Of a DNA stretch of 64,000 bases, positions 45,157 through 55,067 are shown in pieces. Below the pieces are notes generated by a model that did not search any database, was not told where the DNA came from, and was given only the letters and a program-made list of their open reading frames with translations. Position 1 is the stretch's first letter. Each line of letters starts with the position of its first letter. This DNA comes from Blastococcus_B deserti (GTDB lineage: Bacteria; Actinomycetota; Actinomycetes; Mycobacteriales; Geodermatophilaceae): NCBI RefSeq assembly GCF_042682525.1, contig NZ_JBHUHP010000001.1, positions 434,001 to 498,000 on the forward strand, read 5' to 3'. The translations under genes were made by a program, and so were the position numbers.

Positions 45157-45229
45157 GCGGGAAGGCTACGGAAGGGATGCCCGGGTCGTTGTGGCTGATC
45201 CGGCTGCGATCGCCGCCTACGCTGGGGTC

Positions 45230-48310
<3,081 letters not shown>

Positions 48311-48320
48311 CAGCGGCACC

Positions 48321-48414
48321 GGAAGGACCCCACTGCCCACCGTCCGCAGGCCCGCGGTCGGCCCTGCGGCTGGGCCTCACCTCGCACCCTCGGGGCACGC
48401 CTCTGGACGGTGCC
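48321..48414 (+). repeat. Dispersed hairpin element, copy D (after secA), one and a half units
   Basis: Begins ten bases after the secA stop with GGAAGGACCCCACTGCCCAC; the right side is CCCTGCGGCTGGGCC. A second half unit (CACCTCGCACCCTCGGGG, then CCTCTGGACGGTGCC) follows. It is the most diverged of the four copies. Confidence 0.65.
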
Positions 48415-48418
48415 ACGA

Positions 48419-48453
48419 CCGCGCCCCCGCCGATCGGATCGGCGGGGGCGCGG
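48419..48453. terminator. Bidirectional terminator between secA and the Rv3235-like gene
   Basis: A 17-bp perfect stem (48419-48435 with 48437-48453; arm CCGCGCCCCCGCCGATC) around a single base. It lies between convergent genes, eight bases before the stop of the reverse-strand gene. Confidence 0.85.
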
Positions 48454-48461
48454 TGCGTTCG

Positions 48462-49019
48462 TCAGCCGATCTGCAGTGCGGTGCACCGCCACCGTCCGTC
48501 GATGCCTTCCAGCCGGGCGGCGACGGCGTGGGCGCGGCCACCCCGGCGGACCACGGCGCTGACCTCCGCCACACCGTCGACGGGCTCGCAGACGTGCACC
48601 CGGCCCACGAGGAGTGGCGCCGATCCCTCGGCGCACCAGCGCGGACGCCGGCCCTCGGTCAGGGCGGTGAACACGCGCAGGGAAGTCATGGGTCGCAGCT
48701 GGCCGATCGCCCTGCGTCCGGCCAGCGCCTCGAGGGCGCAGGTGATCACGCGACGCCCGGCCTCCCGCACATCCGGCAGGTCGGCGCGCACCGACCACGT
48801 CGGGCCGAAGTCGTCGTCCGGCCGACCGGCGGCTCGCCCGGTGCTCGGCCGCGGACCGGGCCGGTGCGCCGGGCGGGGGGCGGCGATACCGGGCAGGACC
48901 AGCCGGAGCGGGATCCGTTCGTCCTCCAGCGGCGGCTGCGGGGTCGGCACCAGGACCAGCCGGAGCGGCGCTCCGTCGGCGGCCGATCGCTGGTCCGGGG
49001 CACGGTGGGAGGCGGTCAT
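48462..49019 (-). CDS. Rv3235-family (DUF6459-like) protein
   Basis: 185 residues from the ATG at 49019; the frame stays open to 49301 over the LysM gene, but that part has no family look. The N-terminal 80 residues are Pro/Arg-rich (LRLVLVPTPQPPLEDERIPL). The C-terminal domain begins VREAGRRVITCALEALAGRR and includes IGQLRPMTSLRVFTAL, VGRVHVCEPVDGVAEVSAVV and WRCTALQIG, the pattern of the small family represented by Rv3235, which also lies close to secA in M. tuberculosis. Function unknown. The basic N-terminus might bind nucleic acid, a guess. Confidence 0.7.
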   Translation of the reverse strand: MTASHRAPDQRSAADGAPLRLVLVPTPQPPLEDERIPLRLVLPGIAAPRPAHRPGPRPSTGRAAGRPDDDFGPTWSVRADLPDVREAGRRVITCALEALAGRRAIGQLRPMTSLRVFTALTEGRRPRWCAEGSAPLLVGRVHVCEPVDGVAEVSAVVRRGGRAHAVAARLEGIDGRWRCTALQIG

Positions 49020-49074
49020 CGGGAGCTCCGGGGGATCGGGTCGGTGGAGGGACGCGGCTGTCGGCGGGCGCTGC

Positions 49075-49854
49075 TCACGCGGGCCCCGGCGGGCGCAGCA
49101 CCTGGCCAGGGAGCAGGCGGTCGGGGTCGGGGCCGATGACGTCGGCGTTGGCCGTCCACCAGGCGTGCACCGCCCGGGCGATCTCGCCGTCGGTCGGCGA
49201 CCGGTCGGACTGCTCGAGCAGCCGTGCGGCGGCGACGTGCCAGAGGCAGTCACCGCGCACGACGACGTGCGAGCCCGTTCCGCCGGAGGCTGCTGAGACA
49301 CCGGGCCAGTCCGGTACCTGTTCAGGCTTCGACACGGGGATGCCGGGTGCGGTGGCGGGCGGGACAGCCGGGGACGGCGTCGCAGGACCGGGCGCCGGGG
49401 TGTCGGCTGCCGACGTGCTCGACGCCGAGGCGGCCGGCCAGTCGGGCACGGCAGTGGCGGGAGCGGCGGCCACGGCGGGCGTGGGGAGCACCGTGGAACT
49501 CAGGACCGAGGGTGCCGTCACGCCGAGCCCGAGTCCCAGGAGCAGCGCGGCACTGCGGCGAGCGCCGGCCGGCAGGACCACCCGCGTGGCCAGTCCGGCG
49601 ATGCCGCCGACCATGCCGGGGACGGCGGAGGCGGCGGTGAGGGTGAGGCCGAGGACACCCCAGGACCAGACCCCCCAGGCCAGGACGCCGGCGGCGGCCA
49701 CCACCAGGGCGTCGGGACCGGCGATGTCCACGGTCCGCTGGGGCGAGGCCAGCGAACCGGCCATGTCGCCGAACGCCGGAGTCAGGGCCGACAGCCCGAG
49801 CGCCACGAGCGCCATGGCGGCCCCTGTGACTACCAGCCGACGTATCGACATCAT
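49075..49854 (-). CDS. Membrane protein with C-terminal LysM domain
   Basis: 259 residues; the second ATG (49851) has better spacing from GGAGG and may be the true start. Three hydrophobic segments occupy residues about 8-30, 48-85 and 95-115. A Pro/Ala/Ser linker follows, then a LysM-like domain (SHVVVRGDCLWHVAAARLLE, WWTANADVIGPDPDRLLPGQ, VLRPP). LysM binds peptidoglycan, so this end should face the wall. Its control region, shared with the opposite gene, has three AGCAAA words at 10-bp steps and a TTGACG/CGTCAA palindrome. Confidence 0.8.
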   Translation of the reverse strand: MMSIRRLVVTGAAMALVALGLSALTPAFGDMAGSLASPQRTVDIAGPDALVVAAAGVLAWGVWSWGVLGLTLTAASAVPGMVGGIAGLATRVVLPAGARRSAALLLGLGLGVTAPSVLSSTVLPTPAVAAAPATAVPDWPAASASSTSAADTPAPGPATPSPAVPPATAPGIPVSKPEQVPDWPGVSAASGGTGSHVVVRGDCLWHVAAARLLEQSDRSPTDGEIARAVHAWWTANADVIGPDPDRLLPGQVLRPPGPA

Positions 49855-49864
49855 GCCTCCTCCG

Positions 49865-49912
49865 TTGACGTCGTCAAACTAAAGCAAGCAAACACGAGCA
49901 AACGCAAGCAAA
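49865..49912. promoter_or_regulatory. Phased AGCAAA array and palindrome between divergent genes
   Basis: A palindrome TTGACG-T-CGTCAA (49865-49877) is followed by AGCAAA at 49887, 49897 and 49907, exactly one helical turn apart. The stretch is strikingly AT-rich for this genome. It lies between the LysM gene and the gene at 49945, so a regulator bound here could control both. The small HTH protein encoded at 50555 is a candidate. Confidence 0.6.
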
Positions 49913-49944
49913 GCTGTGGATCTACGCTCGATCGGGAGGTGTAC

Positions 49945-50514
49945 ATGCGTTGGCAACAGCTGTTCGACGACCTGCGTGCGCAGTTCGACGCGGAGGAGGC
50001 GGCGGCCGAACGGGCCGAGGACGGGTCCCGGGCGCGCGCCGAGATGGGCGCGATCCGGCTGACCGACCGGCTGGCGGCATCGGTCGGGCTGCCCCTGACG
50101 GTGGGAGTTCGCGGCGCGGGTCACATCGCCGGCATCGTCGCCGGCGCAGGGCCGGACTGGGTCCTGCTGGAGGACGGCCAGGGGCGGGAACAGCTGGTGG
50201 CGCTCGCCGCGGTCACCAGCGTGGCCGGGCTGGGTCGGCGCACCGCCGTGCCGGAGAGGGATGGAGCCGTCCGGGTGCGATGGGACCTGCGCCGTGCGCT
50301 GCGCGGACTGGCGCGGGACCGCAGTGCCGTGCAGATCGTCCTGGACGACGGCGGAACGCTGACCGGGACACTGGACCGGGTGGGTGCCGACTACGTGGAG
50401 GTCGCCCTGCACCCGGTGGACGAGCCACGCCGGAGCGAGGCGGTGCGCGGGGTGCGCGCCGTCGTCACCGACGCGATCGCCGTGGTGCGGACCGCGATCC
50501 CGGCCCTGGGCTGA
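49945..50514 (+). CDS. Conserved actinobacterial hypothetical protein
   Basis: 189 residues from the ATG at 49945, which has GGAGG five bases upstream (the GTG at 49939 is too close). An acidic N-terminal helix (MRWQQLFDDLRAQFDAEEAA) leads to two similar small beta domains: VGLPLTVGVRGAGHIAGIVA with LLEDGQGREQLVALAAV, and RSAVQIVLDDGGTLTGTLDR with GADYVEVALHPVDEP. The two halves look like an internal duplication of a small barrel, perhaps Sm-like. Family function is unknown to me. It converges with the HTH gene. Confidence 0.72.
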   Translation: MRWQQLFDDLRAQFDAEEAAAERAEDGSRARAEMGAIRLTDRLAASVGLPLTVGVRGAGHIAGIVAGAGPDWVLLEDGQGREQLVALAAVTSVAGLGRRTAVPERDGAVRVRWDLRRALRGLARDRSAVQIVLDDGGTLTGTLDRVGADYVEVALHPVDEPRRSEAVRGVRAVVTDAIAVVRTAIPALG

Positions 50515-50558
50515 GGCGGCCCCGACAACGGGGCGGGGTGGGGCCGCTGGCCGCTCAG
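50511..50558. terminator. Probable hairpin terminator between convergent genes
   Basis: Arms CTGAGGCGGCC and GGCCGCTCAG plus an inner GCGGCCCC/GGGGCCGC pair form a long imperfect hairpin. It covers the stop codons of both convergent genes (49945-50514 and 50555-50812). Confidence 0.55.
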
Positions 50559-50812
50559 GAGCGAGAGGCGTTCCCGCTGGGCACGTCGGCGTCGGTGGCC
50601 GCTCCCTCGGGCGGCACGGTTCCCGCTCGCGCCTCGGCGTACTTCTGCTGGATGAAGCGCTCGAGCTCGTCGACCTCGACCCGCCACTGGCCGCGGCCAC
50701 CGATCTGGATCGCGATCAGCTCCTTGCGGCGCACGAGAGCGTACGCCTGGGACCACGAGACGTTGAGGATCTCCGCGACGTCGTCGAGGGTCAGGAAGCG
50801 GGGCGTGGGCAT
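50555..50812 (-). CDS. Small helix-turn-helix regulator (excisionase/MerR-like)
   Basis: 85 residues. RFLTLDDVAEILNVSWSQAY, then ALVRRKELIAIQIGGRGQWR and VEVDELERFIQQKY: a single winged HTH of the excisionase/MerR type with a C-terminal helix, plus a disordered tail of about 25 residues. It resembles BldC in plan but not closely in sequence, so it is not called BldC. Regulators of this kind often bind as head-to-tail arrays on direct repeats. Its own upstream region has repeated CACTCGAACG words, and it faces the CpaB-like gene. Confidence 0.85.
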   Translation of the reverse strand: MPTPRFLTLDDVAEILNVSWSQAYALVRRKELIAIQIGGRGQWRVEVDELERFIQQKYAEARAGTVPPEGAATDADVPSGNASRS

Positions 50813-50875
50813 CGGGTCGTCTCCGTCCGTTCCCGGTCAGTCTGTCAGCCCGTCCGGGCACGGGTGACATTTCCC

Positions 50876-50942
50876 CACACTCGAACGTGTGGATGGCGAG
50901 TGCGCGCGAACGCACGCATGACGCATCATTCGCACTCGAACG
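50876..50942. promoter_or_regulatory. Repeat-rich control region between HTH and CpaB-like genes
   Basis: CACTCGAACG occurs at 50878-50887 and again at 50933-50942; the reverse word CGAGTGCG (50897-50904) pairs with CGCACTCG (50931-50938). A short hairpin CACAC/GTGTG spans 50876-50891. These words lie between two divergent genes and are likely protein-binding sites or part of both promoters. Confidence 0.5.
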
Positions 50943-51025
50943 CCGTCGAGCCGGTTCATCGGCGAGCGACACGCCCTGTCGCCGGCGTCTGTGCGCCGGA
51001 GGGCGCTGGGAGAGGTGAGCGTGCA

Positions 51026-51769
51026 GTGACCGCCGTCCGGGAGCCGGCCGCCCCGTCCGCCGGGGTGCAGGCGCTCCCCGGGCCGACGCCGCGGCGGGTT
51101 CGTCCACCTCGCTGGCTGGATCTGCGGCTGGTGCTCGGGGTGCTGCTCGTACTCGCCTCGGTCCTGCTCGGCGCCCGCATCGTGAGCGCCGCCGACGCCA
51201 CCGTGCCGGTGTGGGCGGTCACCGACGACCTCGCCGCGGGCACGGAGCTGACCGCTGACGATCTCGTGGCCGTCGACGTGCGGCTGGACGACGTCGCGGG
51301 CGCCTACCTGTCCACCGGCACCCGTCCGGAGGGCCGGATCCTGGCCCGCGCAGTGCGCGAGGGGGAGCTGCTGCCCCGCACCGTGCTGGAGAAGGCCGAC
51401 GAGCTCGTGCAGCTGGCGTTGCCGGTGCAGTCGGGGTACGTGCCGCCGGGGCTGCAGCGTGGCCGGCTGGTCGACGTCTACGCGGTGGCCGACCCGGCCG
51501 CCGGTGCCACGGCGGTGGCCGACGGCAGCGTCACGCCGGTGGTTCGGCGGGCACCGGTCCAGTCGATCTCCGGGCGCTCCGAGGGAGTGCTGTCCACGCC
51601 CATGACCGCGGTGCAGGTCGTGGTGGCGGTCGCCTCCGAGGACGCGGCCGACGTGCTGGCAGCCATCGCGGGGCGCCCGCTGGTCGTGGTGGTCCACGAG
51701 TCGGTGGACACGGGGGAGGGCGCGGCGGCCGGTGGGATGACGTCCGACCCGTCGGGTCCGACGGACTGA
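51026..51769 (+). CDS. CpaB-like SAF-domain protein
   Basis: 247 residues from the GTG at 51026, with GAGAGG upstream. One helix (LRLVLGVLLVLASVLLGARI, residues about 32-52), then the SAF domain: VPVWAVTDDLAAGTELTADD and RPEGRILARAVREGELLPRT. The rest (PVQSGYVPPGLQRGRLVDVY, MTAVQVVVAVASEDAADVLA) matches CpaB/RcpC, the exported assembly factor of Flp/Tad pili. No CpaF, secretin or pilin genes are in the window, so the process it serves is open. Its stop shares one base with the next start. Confidence 0.82.
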   Translation: MTAVREPAAPSAGVQALPGPTPRRVRPPRWLDLRLVLGVLLVLASVLLGARIVSAADATVPVWAVTDDLAAGTELTADDLVAVDVRLDDVAGAYLSTGTRPEGRILARAVREGELLPRTVLEKADELVQLALPVQSGYVPPGLQRGRLVDVYAVADPAAGATAVADGSVTPVVRRAPVQSISGRSEGVLSTPMTAVQVVVAVASEDAADVLAAIAGRPLVVVVHESVDTGEGAAAGGMTSDPSGPTD

Positions 51770-53064
51770 TGGCACTGCAGGTCTTCACCGCGGTCACCGG
51801 CGCGGCCTGGGAGTCGGAACTCGTGGGGGCGCTCGACCGGGCCGACCACGGGGTGAGCGTCGTGCGCCGGTGCGTCGACGTCTCGGAGCTGCTCGCCGTC
51901 GCGGCGACCGGAACGGGACAGGCGGCGCTCCTGTCCGCAGAACTGCGCCGCCTGGACGGGGACGCCGTCGCCCGGCTGGAGGCCGCCGGGGTGGCGGTCG
52001 TGGGCCTGGTCGACCCCGGGGACGAGCGCGCCGCCGATCGGTTGCGGCAGATCGGCGTGCGGCGGGTCCTGCCGGCCGACGCCGAGCCCGACGCCATCGC
52101 GGCGGCCCTCCGTGAGGCGGTCGCCGGCGGGTCGGCGCCGAACCGGGACGTGGCCGACACCCGGGCTGCGCTGCCGGTGCCGGGCATGCCCGACGACCCG
52201 GAGGAGCGGCCGGCGGGTCGCGGCCGGGTGGTGGCTGTCTGGGGGCCGACCGGGGCGCCCGGACGGACCACCGTCGCCGTCGGTGTCGCCGACGAGCTCT
52301 CCCGGCTCGGGCTGTCCACGCTGCTGGTGGACGCCGACGTCTACGGCGGGGTGATCGCCCAGATGCTGGGTCTGCTCGACGAGTCGCCCGGCCTGGCCGG
52401 CGCGGCCCGGCTCGCGGCGGGCGGCTTCCTCGACTCCGCCGGGCTCGTGCGGCTGGCGTGGGCGGTCCGCCCCCACCTGCGCGTGCTCACCGGGCTGGCC
52501 CGCGCCGACCGCTGGCCGGAGCTGCGGCCGCGCGCGGTCACCTCGGTCCTCGAGGAGGCCCGCAGGCTCGCCGCCATGACGGTGGTCGACTGCGCATTCA
52601 GCCTCGAGGACGACGAGGAGCTCTCCTTCGACACCGCGGCGCCCCGACGCAACGGGGCGACGCTCGCGGCGCTCGAGGCAGCCGACACGGTGCTGTGCGT
52701 GAGCGGTGCCGACCCGGTGGCGCTGCAGCGGACCATCAGGGCACTCGACGGGCTGCGCGAGGTGCTGCCGGACGTCGACCCGGTCCTGGTCGTCAACCAG
52801 GTGCGGCGGGGACCGGTGCCCGGAGATCCACGGCGGGAGATCGCCGCTGCCCTCGAACGCTTCACCGGCCGCGAGGTGGGCTTCTTCCTGCCCGCCGACC
52901 GGCGGGCCACCGACGCGGCGCTCGCCGGCGGCCGGACGCTCGCGGAGGTGGCCGGTGGATCTCCCCTGCGGGTCGAACTCCGGGCGCTGGCCGCGGCGCT
53001 GGCGGAGGTCCCCCTTCCCGTGGGGCGACGGCGGGGGATTCTCCGTGCTCCCGTGACGGGATGA
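51769..53064 (+). CDS. CpaE/MinD-like P-loop protein with altered Walker A
   Basis: 431 residues. An N-terminal receiver-like domain of about 130 residues (GVSVVRRCVDVSELLAVAAT, GVRRVLPADAEPDAIAAAL) precedes the ATPase-like domain: AVWGPTGAPGRTTVAVGVAD, STLLVDADVYGGVIAQMLGL, MTVVDCAFSLEDD and PVLVVNQVRRGPVP. The deviant Walker A of MinD/ParA proteins normally reads KGGxGKTT; here it is GPTGAPGRTT, with Arg for the catalytic Lys and no signature Lys. ATP hydrolysis may be weak or lost. CpaE places pilus machinery at the pole; coupled to the CpaB-like gene (TGATG). Confidence 0.82.
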   Translation: MALQVFTAVTGAAWESELVGALDRADHGVSVVRRCVDVSELLAVAATGTGQAALLSAELRRLDGDAVARLEAAGVAVVGLVDPGDERAADRLRQIGVRRVLPADAEPDAIAAALREAVAGGSAPNRDVADTRAALPVPGMPDDPEERPAGRGRVVAVWGPTGAPGRTTVAVGVADELSRLGLSTLLVDADVYGGVIAQMLGLLDESPGLAGAARLAAGGFLDSAGLVRLAWAVRPHLRVLTGLARADRWPELRPRAVTSVLEEARRLAAMTVVDCAFSLEDDEELSFDTAAPRRNGATLAALEAADTVLCVSGADPVALQRTIRALDGLREVLPDVDPVLVVNQVRRGPVPGDPRREIAAALERFTGREVGFFLPADRRATDAALAGGRTLAEVAGGSPLRVELRALAAALAEVPLPVGRRRGILRAPVTG

Positions 53065-53126
53065 CCCTCGAGGCTGTGCGCACGGCGCCCGCGCCGTAGC
53101 GTGACCCACGGACCCCGAGGAGACCG

Positions 53127-54506
53127 ATGGTCGAGCGGCTGACGAGCCTGGACGCGTCCTTCCTGTACTTGGAGGAGCCGGACACCCCGATGCACGTCGG
53201 CGGGGTGCTGATCCTCGAGCGGCCGCCGGGGGGCGTCGAGGCACTCGCCGACCTGGTGGCGGCGCGGTTGCCGCTCGTCCCGAGGTACCGGCAGCGGGTG
53301 GCGGAGGTGCCCGGCCACCTCGCCAACCCGGTGTGGGTCGACGACTCGGACTTCGACCTCACCTACCACGTCCGCCGGTCCGGGCTTCCCCGGCCGGGTA
53401 CCGAGACGCAGTTGCTGGATCTGGTGTCGCGGCTGAACTCGCGACCGCTGGACCGGCGCCGTCCCCTGTGGGAGGCGTATCTGGTCGAGGGACTCGCCGG
53501 GGACCGCGTCGCGGTGGTGACCAAGACGCATCCCGCGCTCGTCGACGGCCTCAGCGCTCTGGACATCGGCCAGGTGCTGCTCGACGTGGATCCGGAGGCT
53601 CCGACGCCGCCGGCCGGGGAGTGGCACCCCCAGCGCCCGCCCAGCGGCGTCCAGCTCGTGTGGCAGGCACTCGACGAGTACGCCCGCCGGCCCTCGGCGG
53701 TCGTGGACACCGCGCGAGGTGCGGTCACCGACGTCCGGTCCACCGCGGCGCGGCTGACCGGAGTGGCCGGTGGGCTCCTCCGCACCGCGCGGAAGGCCAT
53801 CATGTCGGCGCCGCCGAGCCCGCTGAACACGTCGGTGGGCCGCCAGCGCCGGGTCGCGGTCGCGCGGGCGGAGCTCGACGACCTCAAGAGGATCCGCAAG
53901 GCCCACGGCGGAACGGTCAACGACGTCCTGCTGACGGTGGTCACCGGTGCGCTGCGGGAATGGCTGCTCTCCCGGGGGGAGCCGGTTGTCGCCGGTACGA
54001 CGGTGCGTGCGCTCGTACCGGTCTCGGTCCAGGACGAGGACGGCGCTGAGGGGAACCGGGTGTCGTCGTACCTGGTCGACCTTCCGGTGGGTGAGCCCAA
54101 CCCCCGGGTGCGGCTGGCGCGGCTGAGCTATGCGATGCGGGGGATCGCGCTGCACGGTCAGTCGGTGCGTGCGGACAGTCTCATCGCCCTGACCGGGTTC
54201 GCGCCCCCCACGCTGCACGCCTTGGGCGCCCGCGCGGCGCGGGGTCTGTCCCGCCGGCTGTTCAATCTGGTGGTCACGAACGTGCCCGGACCGCAGCTGC
54301 CGCTCTACGCGGCGGGCAGCCGGATGCTCGAGGTGTTCCCGGTCGTGCCACTGGCCCGTGGACAGGGGCTCTCGATCGGGATGACCAGCTACGACGGCCG
54401 GGTCTACTTCGGGCTGAACGCCGACCGGGACGGCGTCGGTGACGTCGACGTGCTGGCCGACCTCATCGAGCAGGAGGTCGGCGAGCTGGTGGAGACGGCG
54501 GGCTGA
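53127..54506 (+). CDS. WS/DGAT-family acyltransferase with altered active-site motif
   Basis: 459 residues. MVERLTSLDASFLYLEEPDT and PMHVGGVLILERP open the wax ester synthase/diacylglycerol acyltransferase fold; PLWEAYLVEGL, NDVLLTVVTGALREWLLSRG, NLVVTNVPGPQLPLYAAGSR and LSIGMTSYDGRVYFGLNADR follow in order. These enzymes move an acyl chain from CoA to a glycerolipid or alcohol. The HHxxxDG active site reads HPALVDG: the second, catalytic His is Pro. Activity or chemistry may differ. Similar genes (Rv3233c-Rv3234c) lie in the same area of M. tuberculosis. Confidence 0.86.
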   Translation: MVERLTSLDASFLYLEEPDTPMHVGGVLILERPPGGVEALADLVAARLPLVPRYRQRVAEVPGHLANPVWVDDSDFDLTYHVRRSGLPRPGTETQLLDLVSRLNSRPLDRRRPLWEAYLVEGLAGDRVAVVTKTHPALVDGLSALDIGQVLLDVDPEAPTPPAGEWHPQRPPSGVQLVWQALDEYARRPSAVVDTARGAVTDVRSTAARLTGVAGGLLRTARKAIMSAPPSPLNTSVGRQRRVAVARAELDDLKRIRKAHGGTVNDVLLTVVTGALREWLLSRGEPVVAGTTVRALVPVSVQDEDGAEGNRVSSYLVDLPVGEPNPRVRLARLSYAMRGIALHGQSVRADSLIALTGFAPPTLHALGARAARGLSRRLFNLVVTNVPGPQLPLYAAGSRMLEVFPVVPLARGQGLSIGMTSYDGRVYFGLNADRDGVGDVDVLADLIEQEVGELVETAG

Positions 54507-54554
54507 GGACCGGTCCGGGATACGGTCGCTCTCTCGACGAAGGGAGCGATCCGG

Positions 54555-55067
54555 GTGCGCGTGTACCTGCCTGCCACCACGACGGTCCTGCGGACGCTGG
54601 TGGACGACGGGGCCCTGCCCGGCCCCCACACCGTCTTCGCGGTCACTCCGCAGCTGCGGGAGTTCTACGAGCTCAGCGACGCCGAGACCGACATGGAGGA
54701 ACTCGAGTACGCCGCTCTGCTGGCCGCGGCGCGGGCAAGCCTGCGGCTGATCGACGTCGATCCCGGCGCGGCGCGACGGCGTGTCGTCGTGGCGGCCGAC
54801 GTCCCCGATGTCGCCGTCCGACCGATCGACGACCCGGACACCGACCGCGGCGCGGCGCGGGTCGAGGCCGACATCCGGATGCGGGACGTGGCCAGCGCGC
54901 ACATCGACGGTGCCGACGCGGAGGACGACGTGCGGGCCGCCGTGAACGTCGTGCTCGAGGCCGACCTCGGCAGCGAGGAGGCACAGTTCGTCGTCGACCA
55001 GGCGGAGGGTCACGAGCTGGCCTGGTACGCGAGCCAGGAGCTGGGTCCGGCACTCGACCTGCTGTGA
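54555..55067 (+). CDS. DUF6912-like protein
   Basis: 170 residues, GTG start. MRVYLPATTTVLRTLVDDGA, HTVFAVTPQLREFYELSDAE, ELEYAALLAAARASLRLID, RRRVVVAADVPDVAV, AHIDGADAEDDVRAAVNVVL and HELAWYASQELGPALDLL are the blocks of a small actinobacterial family of unknown function, to my knowledge DUF6912. It follows the acyltransferase by 48 bp and may share its transcript. Its last 58 bp overlap, on the other strand, the 3' end of the EssC-like gene. Confidence 0.78.
   Translation: MRVYLPATTTVLRTLVDDGALPGPHTVFAVTPQLREFYELSDAETDMEELEYAALLAAARASLRLIDVDPGAARRRVVVAADVPDVAVRPIDDPDTDRGAARVEADIRMRDVASAHIDGADAEDDVRAAVNVVLEADLGSEEAQFVVDQAEGHELAWYASQELGPALDLL

Noticed and set aside
50555..50812. Calling the small HTH protein BldC
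   Set aside because: Size and fold are alike, but the sequence of the recognition helix and wing differs clearly from BldC as I remember it.
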